Shown here: positions 51,497 through 60,658 of the stretch, piece by piece | Numbering within the stretch: the first letter of the stretch is position 1 | Layout of the letters: every line of letters starts with the position of its first letter | NCBI GenBank assembly: GCA_934754655.1 | Contig: CAKVIC010000001.1 | Location: 62,001 to 126,000 of the forward strand | Length of the DNA: 64,000 nt | Direction of reading: 5' to 3' | Origin: an uncultured Candidatus Melainabacteria bacterium | Lineage (GTDB): Bacteria; Cyanobacteriota; Vampirovibrionia; Gastranaerophilales; Gastranaerophilaceae | Position numbers and translations under genes: made by a program | Notes under the pieces: model-generated | Told to the model about the DNA's origin: nothing | Databases searched by the model: none | The model's input: only the letters and a program-made list of their open reading frames with translations

Positions 51497-52116
51497 ATAT
51501 TTTTAGCGCAAAAATCGCTTATAGGACAATTCTCACAATCAGGCTTGAGCGGCTTACAAACATTTTGTCCATGAGTAACCATTAATGTATTTATATCCAA
51601 CCAATATTTTTGAGGTAATTTTTCTCGAAGAACAAATTCTGTTTCCTCTGGAGTTTTTGTATTTACATAACCTAGTCTGTTGAAAATTCTATGCACATGA
51701 ACATCAACACAAATTGCAGGAATACCATAACCTTTTGCCAATACAAGATTTGCTGTCTTTCTTCCAACTCCTTTAAATTTTATTAAATCTTCAATCGTAT
51801 TTGGAACAATTCCATTAAACTCTTCATCAATAATCTTTGAAAATTCTATAATTTGCTTTGCTTTATTTTCATAAAACCCGACCGGATAAATCGCATTTTT
51901 TAAATCTTCAACTGAAACATTTTTCATCCTGTTAGGAGTTTTTGCAAGCTCCAACATTCTTAAAGTCGCCGGATATGTTGTTCTATCATTTGTACGCAAA
52001 CTTAAAATGCAACCAATTAAAACAAGGTAAGGATCTTTAAAATTCTCCATCAATTTTACAAAATCACTTCGTTTTTGATTTGCATTCTTTAAAGAATTAA
52101 CAATTTTGTCTATCAT
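51493..52116 (-). CDS. nth: Endonuclease III (DNA glycosylase/AP lyase)
   Basis: A 207-residue base-excision-repair enzyme that removes oxidised pyrimidines. It has the helix-hairpin-helix LIKFKGVGRKTANLVL with the catalytic lysine, the catalytic aspartate in CVDVHVHRIFNRLG, and the C-terminal [4Fe-4S] cluster CKPLKPDCENCPISDFC (C-x6-C-x2-C-x5-C). Length is standard. Same strand and 23 bases after argS. Confidence 0.95.
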   Translation of the reverse strand: MIDKIVNSLKNANQKRSDFVKLMENFKDPYLVLIGCILSLRTNDRTTYPATLRMLELAKTPNRMKNVSVEDLKNAIYPVGFYENKAKQIIEFSKIIDEEFNGIVPNTIEDLIKFKGVGRKTANLVLAKGYGIPAICVDVHVHRIFNRLGYVNTKTPEETEFVLREKLPQKYWLDINTLMVTHGQNVCKPLKPDCENCPISDFCAKNI

Positions 52117-52139
52117 AATTAAACAAAATCCTTTTTTTA

Positions 52140-53876
52140 TTACATCTTTTCAGGTGCATTCACTGCCAAAATATCAAGAGCATTTTTCAATGTAATTTTA
52201 ATTGCTACAACCAAAGCCAAGCGCGCTGACATCAATTCTTTATCTTCACAAATTACACGATTTGAATTATAGAAAGAATGAAATTCTGCAGCAAGTTCTT
52301 GAACATACCGACAAATAGTATATACCGTTCTATTTTGCGCTGATAAAACGATTACAGACTTAAATTCTTCTAATTTCAAGATTAAAGATTTTGCAGTATC
52401 CACAGCTTTTAAAGCAAGATTTTTATCAAAATTTTCTATCAAATTATCTAATTCATTCGATGTCATTGGAGCAGCTGTTGTTTCTCCTGTTTGTGGATTT
52501 AATTTTTCACTAACGGCATTTCTTAAAATTGAACAAACCCGCGCATAAGCATATTGAACATAAAATACAGGGTTTTCATCTGTTGAACGTTTTGCGAGCT
52601 CAATATCAAAATCTAAAGTCATATCAATATTTCTCATTTCCATCCAATATCTTGTCGCATCAACACCAACTTCTTCAATCAAATCATCCAAAGTTACCAT
52701 GTTTTTACGTTTACCCATACGAACTTCTTCTCCATTAATAACAAGATTAACGAGTTGACCTAAAAGAATTTCTAATTTATTAGAATCATATCCCAACGCT
52801 TCCAAAGAGGCTTTTACTCTTGCAACATAACCATGATGATCAGCACCCCAAATATTTATTAATCTATCGTAACCGCGTTTCAATTTGTCTACATGGTATG
52901 CAATATCCGCTGTTAAATAAGTATTTGACCCATCAGCTTTTTTAATAACCCTATCTTGATCATCACCGAATTCAGAAGATTTAAACCACATAGCACCTTC
53001 TTTTTCGTAGAGCATACCTTTTGACATCAATTCTTTATAACTATTTTCAACTTTTCCTGAATTATGTAAATCTAATTCCGAATAAAAATTATCAAAATAA
53101 ACTCTAAAATTTTCTAACAAAGCTTTTTGACAAGCTTCCATTTCTTTTTTCGCAAAATCAGAAAAAATCTTAACATCAAGACTATCAACATCCGCGCCAT
53201 TTTTAACATCGGCAATTTTAAGCTCTAAAAACTTTTTAGCAACAGGTATTAAATAATCTCCAGGATAATAATTTTTTCTTTCAACTTCATCACTTGGGAA
53301 ATCGACCTTTTCGCCCAATTCTTGTTTTACTCTTATTTTTAAAGAATTACCCAATTTTTGGATTTGGCTACCGGCATCATTTATATAAAATTCCTGATAA
53401 ACTTCATGCCCATAAAATTTTAACAAATTTGCTAAAGCACTACCCATTGCAGCCCAACGACCATGTCCAATATGGAAAGGCCCTGTCGGATTTGCTGATA
53501 CATATTCTAACAAGATTTTTTCAACAGCAACATTTTGAGGACGACCATAATCTTCTTTTTTTGATAAAATTTCAGCAATTGTTTCTGCTAAAAGCATATT
53601 ATCAATTTTAAAATTAATAAAACCACCTACTACAGAAACAGAATAATTTTTATTCGAAAGATTTTTTAATATCTCATTCGCGATAATTGGAGGAGCAATT
53701 TTTGCTGAACGAGCTAAAGATGATACATTAACCGCAAAATCACCAAATTCTGCATTTTTAGGCTTTTCAATAGTCAATGTTCCTGAATTATATTCAGTCA
53801 TTTGCCCAAGTTTGTTTTCACTAATACATTTTAATATTGCATTTTCAACTTCTTTTAGAAAAAAATCTTTTAACAT
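52140..53876 (-). CDS. argS: Arginyl-tRNA synthetase
   Basis: A 578-residue class I synthetase. It has the N-terminal Arg-specific tRNA-contact domain, the HIGH motif in ANPTGPFHIGHGRWAAMG, the YQEFYINDAGSQI segment, VWGADHHGY-like INIWGADHHGYVAR, a KMSKS-equivalent VRMGKRKNMVTLDDL and the DALR anticodon-binding C-terminus. Starts with ACGAGG upstream of the ATG. mutS lies upstream on the same strand with a 111-base gap. Confidence 0.96.
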   Translation of the reverse strand: MLKDFFLKEVENAILKCISENKLGQMTEYNSGTLTIEKPKNAEFGDFAVNVSSLARSAKIAPPIIANEILKNLSNKNYSVSVVGGFINFKIDNMLLAETIAEILSKKEDYGRPQNVAVEKILLEYVSANPTGPFHIGHGRWAAMGSALANLLKFYGHEVYQEFYINDAGSQIQKLGNSLKIRVKQELGEKVDFPSDEVERKNYYPGDYLIPVAKKFLELKIADVKNGADVDSLDVKIFSDFAKKEMEACQKALLENFRVYFDNFYSELDLHNSGKVENSYKELMSKGMLYEKEGAMWFKSSEFGDDQDRVIKKADGSNTYLTADIAYHVDKLKRGYDRLINIWGADHHGYVARVKASLEALGYDSNKLEILLGQLVNLVINGEEVRMGKRKNMVTLDDLIEEVGVDATRYWMEMRNIDMTLDFDIELAKRSTDENPVFYVQYAYARVCSILRNAVSEKLNPQTGETTAAPMTSNELDNLIENFDKNLALKAVDTAKSLILKLEEFKSVIVLSAQNRTVYTICRYVQELAAEFHSFYNSNRVICEDKELMSARLALVVAIKITLKNALDILAVNAPEKM

Positions 53877-53987
53877 TCAATCACCTCGTCATAATTCAAT
53901 TTATTAGAATTATAAAACAAACACGCTCAAATAAAAATATAATAGCAAAAAGAGTCAAAGTTTTATTTTTCAACTACTTCTGTCATT

Positions 53988-56570
53988 TTATTGAAACAAA
54001 TTTAATTGAGGAGTTAAACCTTCAACATCAATTTCGCTTGAAGCACGTCTTGTTGCAAGATTTTTAGAAAAATCCTTTTGTAGTTTTTTCATCAATTCAC
54101 TTGAACGCTCAATAACCGAATTTGGCAATCCTGCCATTTTTGCGACTTGTATACCATAACTTTTACTTGCACCACCTTGCACGATTTTTCGTAAAAATTC
54201 AATTTCACCATTTTCCTCTGTTACAGTTATTCTGTAATTCTTTATTTGCGGATAAGTTTTTGTCATTACATTTAATTCATGATAATGCGTTGCAAAAATA
54301 CATCTTGAGTGCAAATTTGTTGCAATATATTCCGCAACAGACCACGCAATGGCAACACCATCATAAGTACTTGTTCCTCGACCTATTTCGTCAATTAATA
54401 TCAAACTCTTATTTGTTGCAGAATTCAAAATGTAAGCAGTTTCCGACATTTCTACCATAAAAGTTGATTGTCCTAAAGTCAAATCATCACTTGCACCTAC
54501 GCGCGTAAATATTTTATCAATAATACCAATCCTTGCGCTATCTGCCGGCACAAAAGAACCTATTTGAGCAAGAATTGCTATTAACGCATTTTGACGCATA
54601 TAAGTCGATTTACCAGCCATATTAGGCCCTGTTAAAATCATAAATTGAGTTTGTTCAACAACATCTCCATCATATTCTAAATCTAAGTCATTCGCGACAT
54701 AAGTTCCCAATGGTAAAATTTTCTCTAAAACCGGATGACGCCCATTTTTTACAACAAAATCTCGACTTTCATCAATAATAGGACAAACATAATTTTGCTC
54801 TATTGCTACCCCTGCAAAAGAATTTAAAACATCAATAATAGAAACACTTTGAGCAACCTCACGAATTATAGACACGAATTCTTTTGAATATTCTCTAAAA
54901 TCACAAAACAATTTATACTCAATATCATTAGCTTTAAACTGAGCATTTAAAACTTCATCTTCATGCTTTTTTAACTCATCTGTTATAAATCTTTCACCAC
55001 CGGTTAAAGTTTGTTTTCTTATATAATTAGAAGGAATTTTTCCTAAATTAGAATTTGTAACCTCAATATAATAGCCAAAAACCTTATTATAACCAACTTT
55101 TAAAGCTGTTATACCAGTTTTTTCTTTTTCCGTTTCTTCAAAATTTCTAAGCCACTCTGTACCATTAACCATTAAATTTCTTAGGTAATCCAAATCTTTA
55201 TTTACACCAGATTTGATAACACCACCATCTTTTATAAGATTTGGAGCTTCTTCACTTATAGTTCTATCAATCAACTCTGCATAATTCATCAAATCTTTAA
55301 TTTTTGATTTAACTTCATCAAAAACATTCAACCCCATTAAATCTGAAATTTTTATCAAATCTGGCAAATTGTACAAAGAAGTTTTAAGACTCAAAAAGTC
55401 TCTAGGATTTGCCGTTGTATTACTCAAACGAGTAGAAAGCCTTTGTATATCATAAATGTTATGTAACAATGTTTCCAAGCTACCTCTATGATTTTGGTTT
55501 TCAATTATTAGCTTTACCTGCTCTTGACGCTCTTTAATTTTATTAATATTTTTTAAAGGTTGACAAATCCAAGTTTTTAAAAGCCTTGCTCCCATATTAG
55601 TAATGGTTTTATCAATAGCCCAAAGCAAAGAACCATAGCGGTTTTTCTCTCGCAAAGTTTCAGTCAGTTCTAGATTTTTTCTTGTATGAGTATCTATTGC
55701 TACATAATCCGACAATTCATAAAGCTCAATTCTTTCAAATTTAGGAAAACCATCCTTCATATTTTCCCATACATAAGCCAATAATGCCGCTGCAGCACGA
55801 TATGAAATTGAGTGTTCTTTATAACCCAACACCTCAAGACTACTTAACTTAAAAACGCTTTTTAAATTATTTTGTGCGAAATTGTTGTCAAAAACTTTTG
55901 CAGGAATTTTTGCGCAATTATAAAGGTTTATAATTTCATCCGGTAAATTTACACTTTCTTCAGGTACAATTTGAAAAGCTTCTAATTTAAGCGTTTTAGC
56001 AGGCGCAATTACTTCTGAAGGTTGAATTCTTGCTAATTCCGTTAACACAGTTTCATAAGATAATGTAGCTGCTTTAAACTCCCCGGTTGAAATATCCGCG
56101 TATGCAAAACCCCATTTTTTATTTTCTTCAAAAATTGCACATATATAATTATTGCTTTTTTGATTCAAAAACTTACTTTCAATCAATGTTCCAGGAGTAA
56201 TAATTCTAACAACTCCACGTTCTACAATCCCTTTCGCAAATTTAGGATCTTCCAATTGTTCACATATTGCAACTTTAATGTCTTTATTTACTAATTTTTC
56301 TAAATACCCTTCAAGAGCTTTAACCGGAATCCCCGCAAGAGGAATTCTCCCTAATTTTGCACCGCAATCTCTTCCTGTAAGAGTGATTTCAAGTTCTTTT
56401 GACATCAAAACCGCATCTTCAAAAAAAGTTTCGTAAAAATCTCCCATTCTATATAACAACAACGTACCGGGATTTTCTTTTTTTAATTCCAAATATCTTT
56501 GCATTGCAGGAGTAGCATCTTCAATCAGAACATCCTGCGTATTTACCATATTAATATTAATCTTATCCAT
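53988..56570 (-). CDS. mutS: DNA mismatch repair protein MutS
   Basis: An 860-residue mismatch sensor. The mismatch-binding F-x-E is F45-x-E47 in MGDFYETFFEDA; the ATPase has Walker A GPNMAGKST (648-656), DLTLGQSTFMVEMSE, and Walker B LILIDEIGRGTSTYDG, followed by ATHYHEL. Length and order are complete. There is no Shine-Dalgarno before the ATG, and a promoter with its -10 box ending six bases upstream predicts a leaderless message. Confidence 0.97.
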   Translation of the reverse strand: MDKININMVNTQDVLIEDATPAMQRYLELKKENPGTLLLYRMGDFYETFFEDAVLMSKELEITLTGRDCGAKLGRIPLAGIPVKALEGYLEKLVNKDIKVAICEQLEDPKFAKGIVERGVVRIITPGTLIESKFLNQKSNNYICAIFEENKKWGFAYADISTGEFKAATLSYETVLTELARIQPSEVIAPAKTLKLEAFQIVPEESVNLPDEIINLYNCAKIPAKVFDNNFAQNNLKSVFKLSSLEVLGYKEHSISYRAAAALLAYVWENMKDGFPKFERIELYELSDYVAIDTHTRKNLELTETLREKNRYGSLLWAIDKTITNMGARLLKTWICQPLKNINKIKERQEQVKLIIENQNHRGSLETLLHNIYDIQRLSTRLSNTTANPRDFLSLKTSLYNLPDLIKISDLMGLNVFDEVKSKIKDLMNYAELIDRTISEEAPNLIKDGGVIKSGVNKDLDYLRNLMVNGTEWLRNFEETEKEKTGITALKVGYNKVFGYYIEVTNSNLGKIPSNYIRKQTLTGGERFITDELKKHEDEVLNAQFKANDIEYKLFCDFREYSKEFVSIIREVAQSVSIIDVLNSFAGVAIEQNYVCPIIDESRDFVVKNGRHPVLEKILPLGTYVANDLDLEYDGDVVEQTQFMILTGPNMAGKSTYMRQNALIAILAQIGSFVPADSARIGIIDKIFTRVGASDDLTLGQSTFMVEMSETAYILNSATNKSLILIDEIGRGTSTYDGVAIAWSVAEYIATNLHSRCIFATHYHELNVMTKTYPQIKNYRITVTEENGEIEFLRKIVQGGASKSYGIQVAKMAGLPNSVIERSSELMKKLQKDFSKNLATRRASSEIDVEGLTPQLNLFQ

Positions 56571-56576
56571 AAAATA

Positions 56577-56605
56577 ATTTTACAAAAGAGAACATTTGCG
56601 TGCAA
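56577..56605 (-). promoter_or_regulatory. Promoter of mutS, predicted leaderless
   Basis: Minus strand TTGCAC (56605-56600), 17-base spacer, TAAAAT (56582-56577); the ATG is at 56570, at the expected transcription start. Confidence 0.6.
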
Positions 56606-56684
56606 GTATAAATAATAAATCTTTACTTTTTATTCCTTTATATAAAATTTAACTTTACAAAACTTAATGTTTTGCAAAAATTTA

Positions 56685-56715
56685 GCAATTATTTAAAATA
56701 AAAATACTTTATATA
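56685..56715 (+). promoter_or_regulatory. GCAATT-N13-ATACTTTATATA promoter-like box, copy 3
   Basis: GCAATT 56685-56690, 13 bases, ATACTTTATATA 56704-56715, 48 bases before the RHH gene. It matches copy 1 closely even in the spacer (AAAATAAAA before ATACTTT). Confidence 0.55.
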
Positions 56716-56763
56716 TATAAGAGCACAACATCGTAAATACTATAACCAATAAGGAGAAATTGC

Positions 56764-56952
56764 ATGGCACGAGTTTTAATTTCTATGCCCGAAAGTTTTT
56801 TAGGCAAAATTGATGAAGTAGCAAATTATGAAAGTCGTTCACGTTCTGAATTAATTCGTGAAGCTTTAAGAAGTTATATTACAAAAAGCCAAGTTCGAAA
56901 AAACACTTTAGCTGACAGAAACGCACAAGTTTTAGAAGCGTTATTAGGCTAA
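56764..56952 (+). CDS. Ribbon-helix-helix (CopG-like) DNA-binding protein
   Basis: A 62-residue regulator of the ribbon-helix-helix type: strand MARVLISMPESFLGKIDEVA, then the SRSELIREALRSYI helix pair. Dimers of such proteins read short repeated DNA sites with a beta ribbon. No toxin gene adjoins it, so an antitoxin role has no support. Its promoter belongs to the GCAATT class, which it might itself control. AAGGAG site. A GC-rich hairpin and a terminator follow. Confidence 0.85.
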   Translation: MARVLISMPESFLGKIDEVANYESRSRSELIREALRSYITKSQVRKNTLADRNAQVLEALLG

Positions 56953-56961
56953 GAAACTCAA

Positions 56962-56987
56962 GCGCGGAGCTTTAAGTGACTCCGCGC
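56962..56987 (+). other. GC-rich hairpin in the 3' UTR
   Basis: Perfect 8-base stem GCGCGGAG/CTCCGCGC, ten bases after the RHH stop, without a following T run. Unusually GC-rich for this DNA. It may be an RNA-stability element or the start of a 3'-derived small RNA ending at 57098. Confidence 0.45.
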
Positions 56988-57062
56988 AAGAAATCGGCAA
57001 CTTAATAAGGTATATACTCCCAAAAACATTAAACGAGTGATTAAGAGAAGAGAACAACCATT

Positions 57063-57098
57063 GGAATTCTGTACTAAAAAAAGAATTCCTTTTTTTTT
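57063..57098 (+). terminator. Rho-independent terminator after the RHH gene
   Basis: GGAATTCT (57063-57070) pairs with AGAATTCC (57082-57089), followed by T9. Confidence 0.8.
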
Positions 57099-57126
57099 AT
57101 AATAAAAGTTCTTAACTTTTCAATCT

Positions 57127-57561
57127 TTATTGATTCAAATAATCAACAATAGCTTTTAATGCCAAATTGTAACTATTTTCTCCAAAACCGGAAATCATTC
57201 CTATACAAACAGCACTTAACAATGATTTTTGTCTGAAATCTTCACGTGCTTGAATATTTGTCATGTGAATTTCAACCGTAGGAATCTCAACCGCAGAAAT
57301 TGCATCCCTTATAACAACACTTGTATGAGTATAACCTCCAGCATTTAGCAATATTCCATCAAATACACCTTTTGCTTGTTGAATTTTATCAACAATTTCG
57401 CCTTCTATATTACTTTGAAAAGTTTCTAGTTCTACATTTAGAGATTCCGCAAAATTAATTAAAGAATTTTCTATTTCTTTTAAAGTTTTACAACCATATT
57501 TTTCAATTTCGCGTGTTCCCAACAAATTTAAATTCGCCCCGTTTATTAATAAAATTTTCAT
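57127..57561 (-). CDS. aroQ: 3-dehydroquinate dehydratase, type II
   Basis: A 144-residue enzyme of the shikimate pathway, third step. The start at 57561 gives the family opening MKILLINGANLNLLGTRE (active-site N and R region) and has GAGG upstream; a longer reading to 57609 is not family-like. Further motifs: FQSNIEGEIVDKIQ, LNAGGYTHTSVVIRDAI (catalytic Tyr is earlier in the loop) and VEIHMTNIQAREDFR. Active as a dodecamer in relatives. Confidence 0.94.
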   Translation of the reverse strand: MKILLINGANLNLLGTREIEKYGCKTLKEIENSLINFAESLNVELETFQSNIEGEIVDKIQQAKGVFDGILLNAGGYTHTSVVIRDAISAVEIPTVEIHMTNIQAREDFRQKSLLSAVCIGMISGFGENSYNLALKAIVDYLNQ

Positions 57562-57642
57562 CTTGACCTCATAAAATTTACATTTAATAAACTTTATTAT
57601 ACAATACACAATGAGGTTTTAAAAGATTAAGAGGTAAAAATT

Positions 57643-57963
57643 ATGAATAAACGTTGGTATGATAATGACCCAATTCTAAAAGAAGCTTTAGAACTTTTAA
57701 GATTACAACCTGATTCTACAAAAAATGAAGCTGCTGATTTTATGTTGCAATTACAAGAACAAGTTGCGGCTGATGTTATAGAACATGTTTATGAAATTAT
57801 TCAAACATATCAAGGCAAAGGCAACCGTTGGTATGATAATGACCCAATGATGCTAAAAGGAGTTGAGTTATTAAGAAATGCACCGGCAAATATTCAACGT
57901 AAAGCTGCATTGAAATTATTATTAGCACTTGAACAAAAAAGCTTTGAAGGGATTGATTTATAA
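57643..57963 (+). CDS. Protein with two RWYDNDP repeats, coupled to folE2
   Basis: A 106-residue protein composed of two related halves, each starting RWYDNDP (residues 4-10 and 62-68) and followed by a helical ELLR...A-A...LQ/L segment. No family name recognised. AAGAGG site. The stop is directly followed by the folE2 ATG, so they are co-translated. It may be a small helical adaptor. Confidence 0.6.
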   Translation: MNKRWYDNDPILKEALELLRLQPDSTKNEAADFMLQLQEQVAADVIEHVYEIIQTYQGKGNRWYDNDPMMLKGVELLRNAPANIQRKAALKLLLALEQKSFEGIDL

Positions 57964-58752
57964 ATGAAAGATGTTCAAAATCAAACTGACACAAGAGGAG
58001 TTGAGATTCAAAAAGTTGGAATAAAAAATCTTGAAGTACCTTTAAATATTCAAAGAAAAGATAAAGAAAATATTGTTGTTTATGCATTGGCAACAGCCGG
58101 AGTTAGTTTACCTGAACACCATAAAGGCACACACATGTCGCGCTTTGTAGAAGTTTTAAACGAATGGAAAACAAAAAAACTTTTAGGTATTGATATCAAA
58201 GGTTGCGTTGAAGAAATAGTAAAAAAATTGAATGCACGCTCTGGTTTTGTAAAATTTGATTTTAAATACTTTTTAGATAAAAAATCTCCTGTAACAAAAA
58301 TTTCTGCCCCAATGTGCTATGATTGCTCGTTTGAAGGTGTATTAGAAAATTTTGAAGAAGAAGATGAAGAATATCGCTTTTACCTAAGTGTCAAAGTTCC
58401 TGTTACAACGCTATGTCCTTGTTCAAAAGAAATTTCAGATTATGGCGCTCACAATCAAAGGACATTAGTTTCTGTAAAAATAACTTATGAAGAAAGTGAG
58501 CATATTTGGCTAGAAGATATCATTTCTAAAATTGAAGATTGCGCATCTTCAGGACTTTATTCATTACTTAAACGTCAAGATGAAAAATACGTAACTGAGC
58601 ATGCTTATGACAATCCTAAATTTGTAGAAGATGTTTTAAGAGATGTCGTTGTTATGCTACGCAAAAATGATATTATAGATTCCTTCGAAGTAGAATGCGA
58701 ATCTTTAGAAAGCATTCATAACCATTCAGCGTGGGCATATCAAATTGAATAA
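57964..58752 (+). CDS. folE2: GTP cyclohydrolase I type IB (FolE2)
   Basis: A 262-residue enzyme converting GTP to dihydroneopterin triphosphate for folate (and queuosine-type) synthesis; distinct from the zinc-dependent FolE. Family marks: DTRGVEIQKVGIKNLEVPL, EHHKGTHMSRF, SAPMCYDCSF, the catalytic cysteine C151 in TTLCPCSKEISDYGAHNQR and the end HNHSAWAYQ-like HNHSAW. FolE2 can use metals other than zinc and is often the stand-in under zinc limitation. No Zur site was identified. Followed by lptB 53 bases later. Confidence 0.94.
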   Translation: MKDVQNQTDTRGVEIQKVGIKNLEVPLNIQRKDKENIVVYALATAGVSLPEHHKGTHMSRFVEVLNEWKTKKLLGIDIKGCVEEIVKKLNARSGFVKFDFKYFLDKKSPVTKISAPMCYDCSFEGVLENFEEEDEEYRFYLSVKVPVTTLCPCSKEISDYGAHNQRTLVSVKITYEESEHIWLEDIISKIEDCASSGLYSLLKRQDEKYVTEHAYDNPKFVEDVLRDVVVMLRKNDIIDSFEVECESLESIHNHSAWAYQIE

Positions 58753-58805
58753 TTATTTGAATGTAACAAATGTTTATTATATAATTGACTCACTAAAAGG
58801 GGATA

Positions 58806-59534
58806 ATGATGAGAATTGAGGCAAAAAATTTAATAAAAATATATGGAGACCGAAGTGTTGTAAATGACATTTCCTTTTATATGGAAAAAGGCGAGGTTGT
58901 TTGTTTACTCGGTCCAAACGGCGCCGGTAAAACTACAACTTTTTATATGATTGTAGGCTTAGTAAAACCCAATAAAGGACAAGTTTTTATAGATGAAAAA
59001 GAGATTACATCTTGGCCAATGAATTTGCGCGCTAAAGCCGGAATTGGCTATTTACCGCAAGAAAATTCTATTTTTAGAAAATTAACTGTAGAAGATAATC
59101 TTAAACTCGTATTAGAGATGAATGACAAGCTTACTGTTAATGAAAAATCAAAAAAAATGGAAGAACTTCTAGAAGAATTTGGTATTGCTAAATTGCGTAA
59201 CTATCCGGCAATAGCCTTATCAGGTGGCGAAAGACGACGTGTTGAAATTGCAAGAGCACTTGCTGCCAGTCCCGATTTTATGCTTTTAGATGAGCCTTTT
59301 GCCGGCATTGACCCGATAGCAATAGGTGATATCAAAGATAATATTCGTAAAATTTCTAAAGAAAAAGGCTTAGGGGTTTTAATCACAGACCATAATCCAA
59401 AAGCAACACTATCAATTACAGATAGAGCTTACGTAATCTTTGATGGAAAAATAAAAATACAAGGTAAAAGTACAGATGTCGCAAACGACCCTGTAGCAAA
59501 AGAATTCTATTTAGGTAAGGATTTCCGCTTATAA
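58806..59534 (+). CDS. lptB: Lipopolysaccharide export ATPase
   Basis: A 242-residue ABC ATPase: Walker A GPNGAGKTT (36-44), GYLPQENSIFRKLTVEDNL, signature LSGGERRRVEIARALA and Walker B FMLLDEPFAGIDP. These are specific LptB features. It drives extraction of lipopolysaccharide from the inner membrane through LptF/G. First gene of an operon; the next ATG is one base after its stop. AAAAGGGG site. Confidence 0.94.
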   Translation: MMRIEAKNLIKIYGDRSVVNDISFYMEKGEVVCLLGPNGAGKTTTFYMIVGLVKPNKGQVFIDEKEITSWPMNLRAKAGIGYLPQENSIFRKLTVEDNLKLVLEMNDKLTVNEKSKKMEELLEEFGIAKLRNYPAIALSGGERRRVEIARALAASPDFMLLDEPFAGIDPIAIGDIKDNIRKISKEKGLGVLITDHNPKATLSITDRAYVIFDGKIKIQGKSTDVANDPVAKEFYLGKDFRL

Positions 59535-59535
59535 T

Positions 59536-60657
59536 ATGAAAAAAATTACTGTTTATGATAAATACATTTTTAACCAAGTTTTAATGACGACAATTGTTGC
59601 CATACTTTTATTTACAATAGTATGGATTGCACCGGAAATGTTATTAAACACGATAAAAAAAGTTTTATCGGGTGATATGACACTAAAAACCGGTATAATG
59701 GTTTTAGTATATGAAATACCTAAAATTTTGGGCAAAGCTTTTCCTGTTGGTCTATTATTAGGTTCTTTATTTACATTTGACAAGCTAAGCAAAGATTCCG
59801 AGCTCACAATTTTTCGTGCTGTTGGGATGTCTTTTTCTAGGATTCTATGCCCATTGCTGATATTAAGTTTTATAATAACATATTTATGCTTTATAACTTA
59901 TGACAAATGGATACCTTATTCTTGCCAAAAACTTTACAATATAAAAGAACATTCAGTTTTGACTCAGTATATTTATGCACAGCGAGATTCAAACGATCAC
60001 CCAAAACGAGCAGTGATTGTTTCAAGATTCTTTGATGGCGAAATGTCTGATGTTATTGTGATGAATTTTTCTGATAAAATTTACTCAGATTTACATGGTT
60101 TGGATAGTGTACTTGTCGCGGAAAAAGGTTATAAAGGAACGACAAAAAATGGCGAATCCTGCTGGAATTTAAATAATATTACATTTTATGATATTGATAA
60201 TAATGGCATTTTTAATTTTGTAAAAAAATATGATAAAATGAACATTTTAGAAGGTGATGCCTCTGAAAATGCTTATGAATTAATGGTTAATTCAACAAAA
60301 CGAGATAGAGATTTTACAAATGCGGAACTTAGAAGATATATTAAGCTTTTAAAACAAGAGCGAATGGATGAAGATTATCGTTTGATGCTTAACAAATATT
60401 TTCAAAGATTTTTCCATCCTTTTGTTTGTATTTTATTGGCAATTATGGGCTGCTTGCTTGGATTTTCAAAACCTAGAGAGCAACGACTTATCGGGTTTAC
60501 AATAGCAATTGCTTGTATTTTTGGATATTATATTACATTGCCATTTTTCGATTTACTTGCAGAAAAGGGAGTTTTGCCACCCTTAATAACGGCTTCTTTA
60601 CCACTTATCGCATTTTCTTGTGCAATAGTAGCATTTTATAAAAGTAGAGATTTATAA
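59536..60657 (+). CDS. LptF/LptG-family permease
   Basis: A 373-residue inner-membrane protein with six helices (three near residues 12-125, three near 292-370) around a periplasmic beta-jellyroll. Typical LptF/G features: VYDKYIFNQVLMTTIVAIL, IPKILGKAFPVGLLLGSLF and SKDSELTIFRAVGMSFSRIL. It pairs with LptB. Only one permease is present here; a partner gene must be elsewhere or it works as a homodimer as suggested for some cyanobacteria. Confidence 0.9.
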   Translation: MKKITVYDKYIFNQVLMTTIVAILLFTIVWIAPEMLLNTIKKVLSGDMTLKTGIMVLVYEIPKILGKAFPVGLLLGSLFTFDKLSKDSELTIFRAVGMSFSRILCPLLILSFIITYLCFITYDKWIPYSCQKLYNIKEHSVLTQYIYAQRDSNDHPKRAVIVSRFFDGEMSDVIVMNFSDKIYSDLHGLDSVLVAEKGYKGTTKNGESCWNLNNITFYDIDNNGIFNFVKKYDKMNILEGDASENAYELMVNSTKRDRDFTNAELRRYIKLLKQERMDEDYRLMLNKYFQRFFHPFVCILLAIMGCLLGFSKPREQRLIGFTIAIACIFGYYITLPFFDLLAEKGVLPPLITASLPLIAFSCAIVAFYKSRDL

Positions 60658-60658
60658 T

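Noticed and set aside
53294..53611. Antisense frame of 105 codons inside argS
   Set aside because: It lies wholly opposite a confidently identified gene and shows no domain or ribosome binding site.
56764..56952. The RHH protein as antitoxin of a toxin-antitoxin pair
   Set aside because: No small toxin-like gene is next to it; a terminator follows on the same strand and the neighbouring genes are mutS and aroQ.
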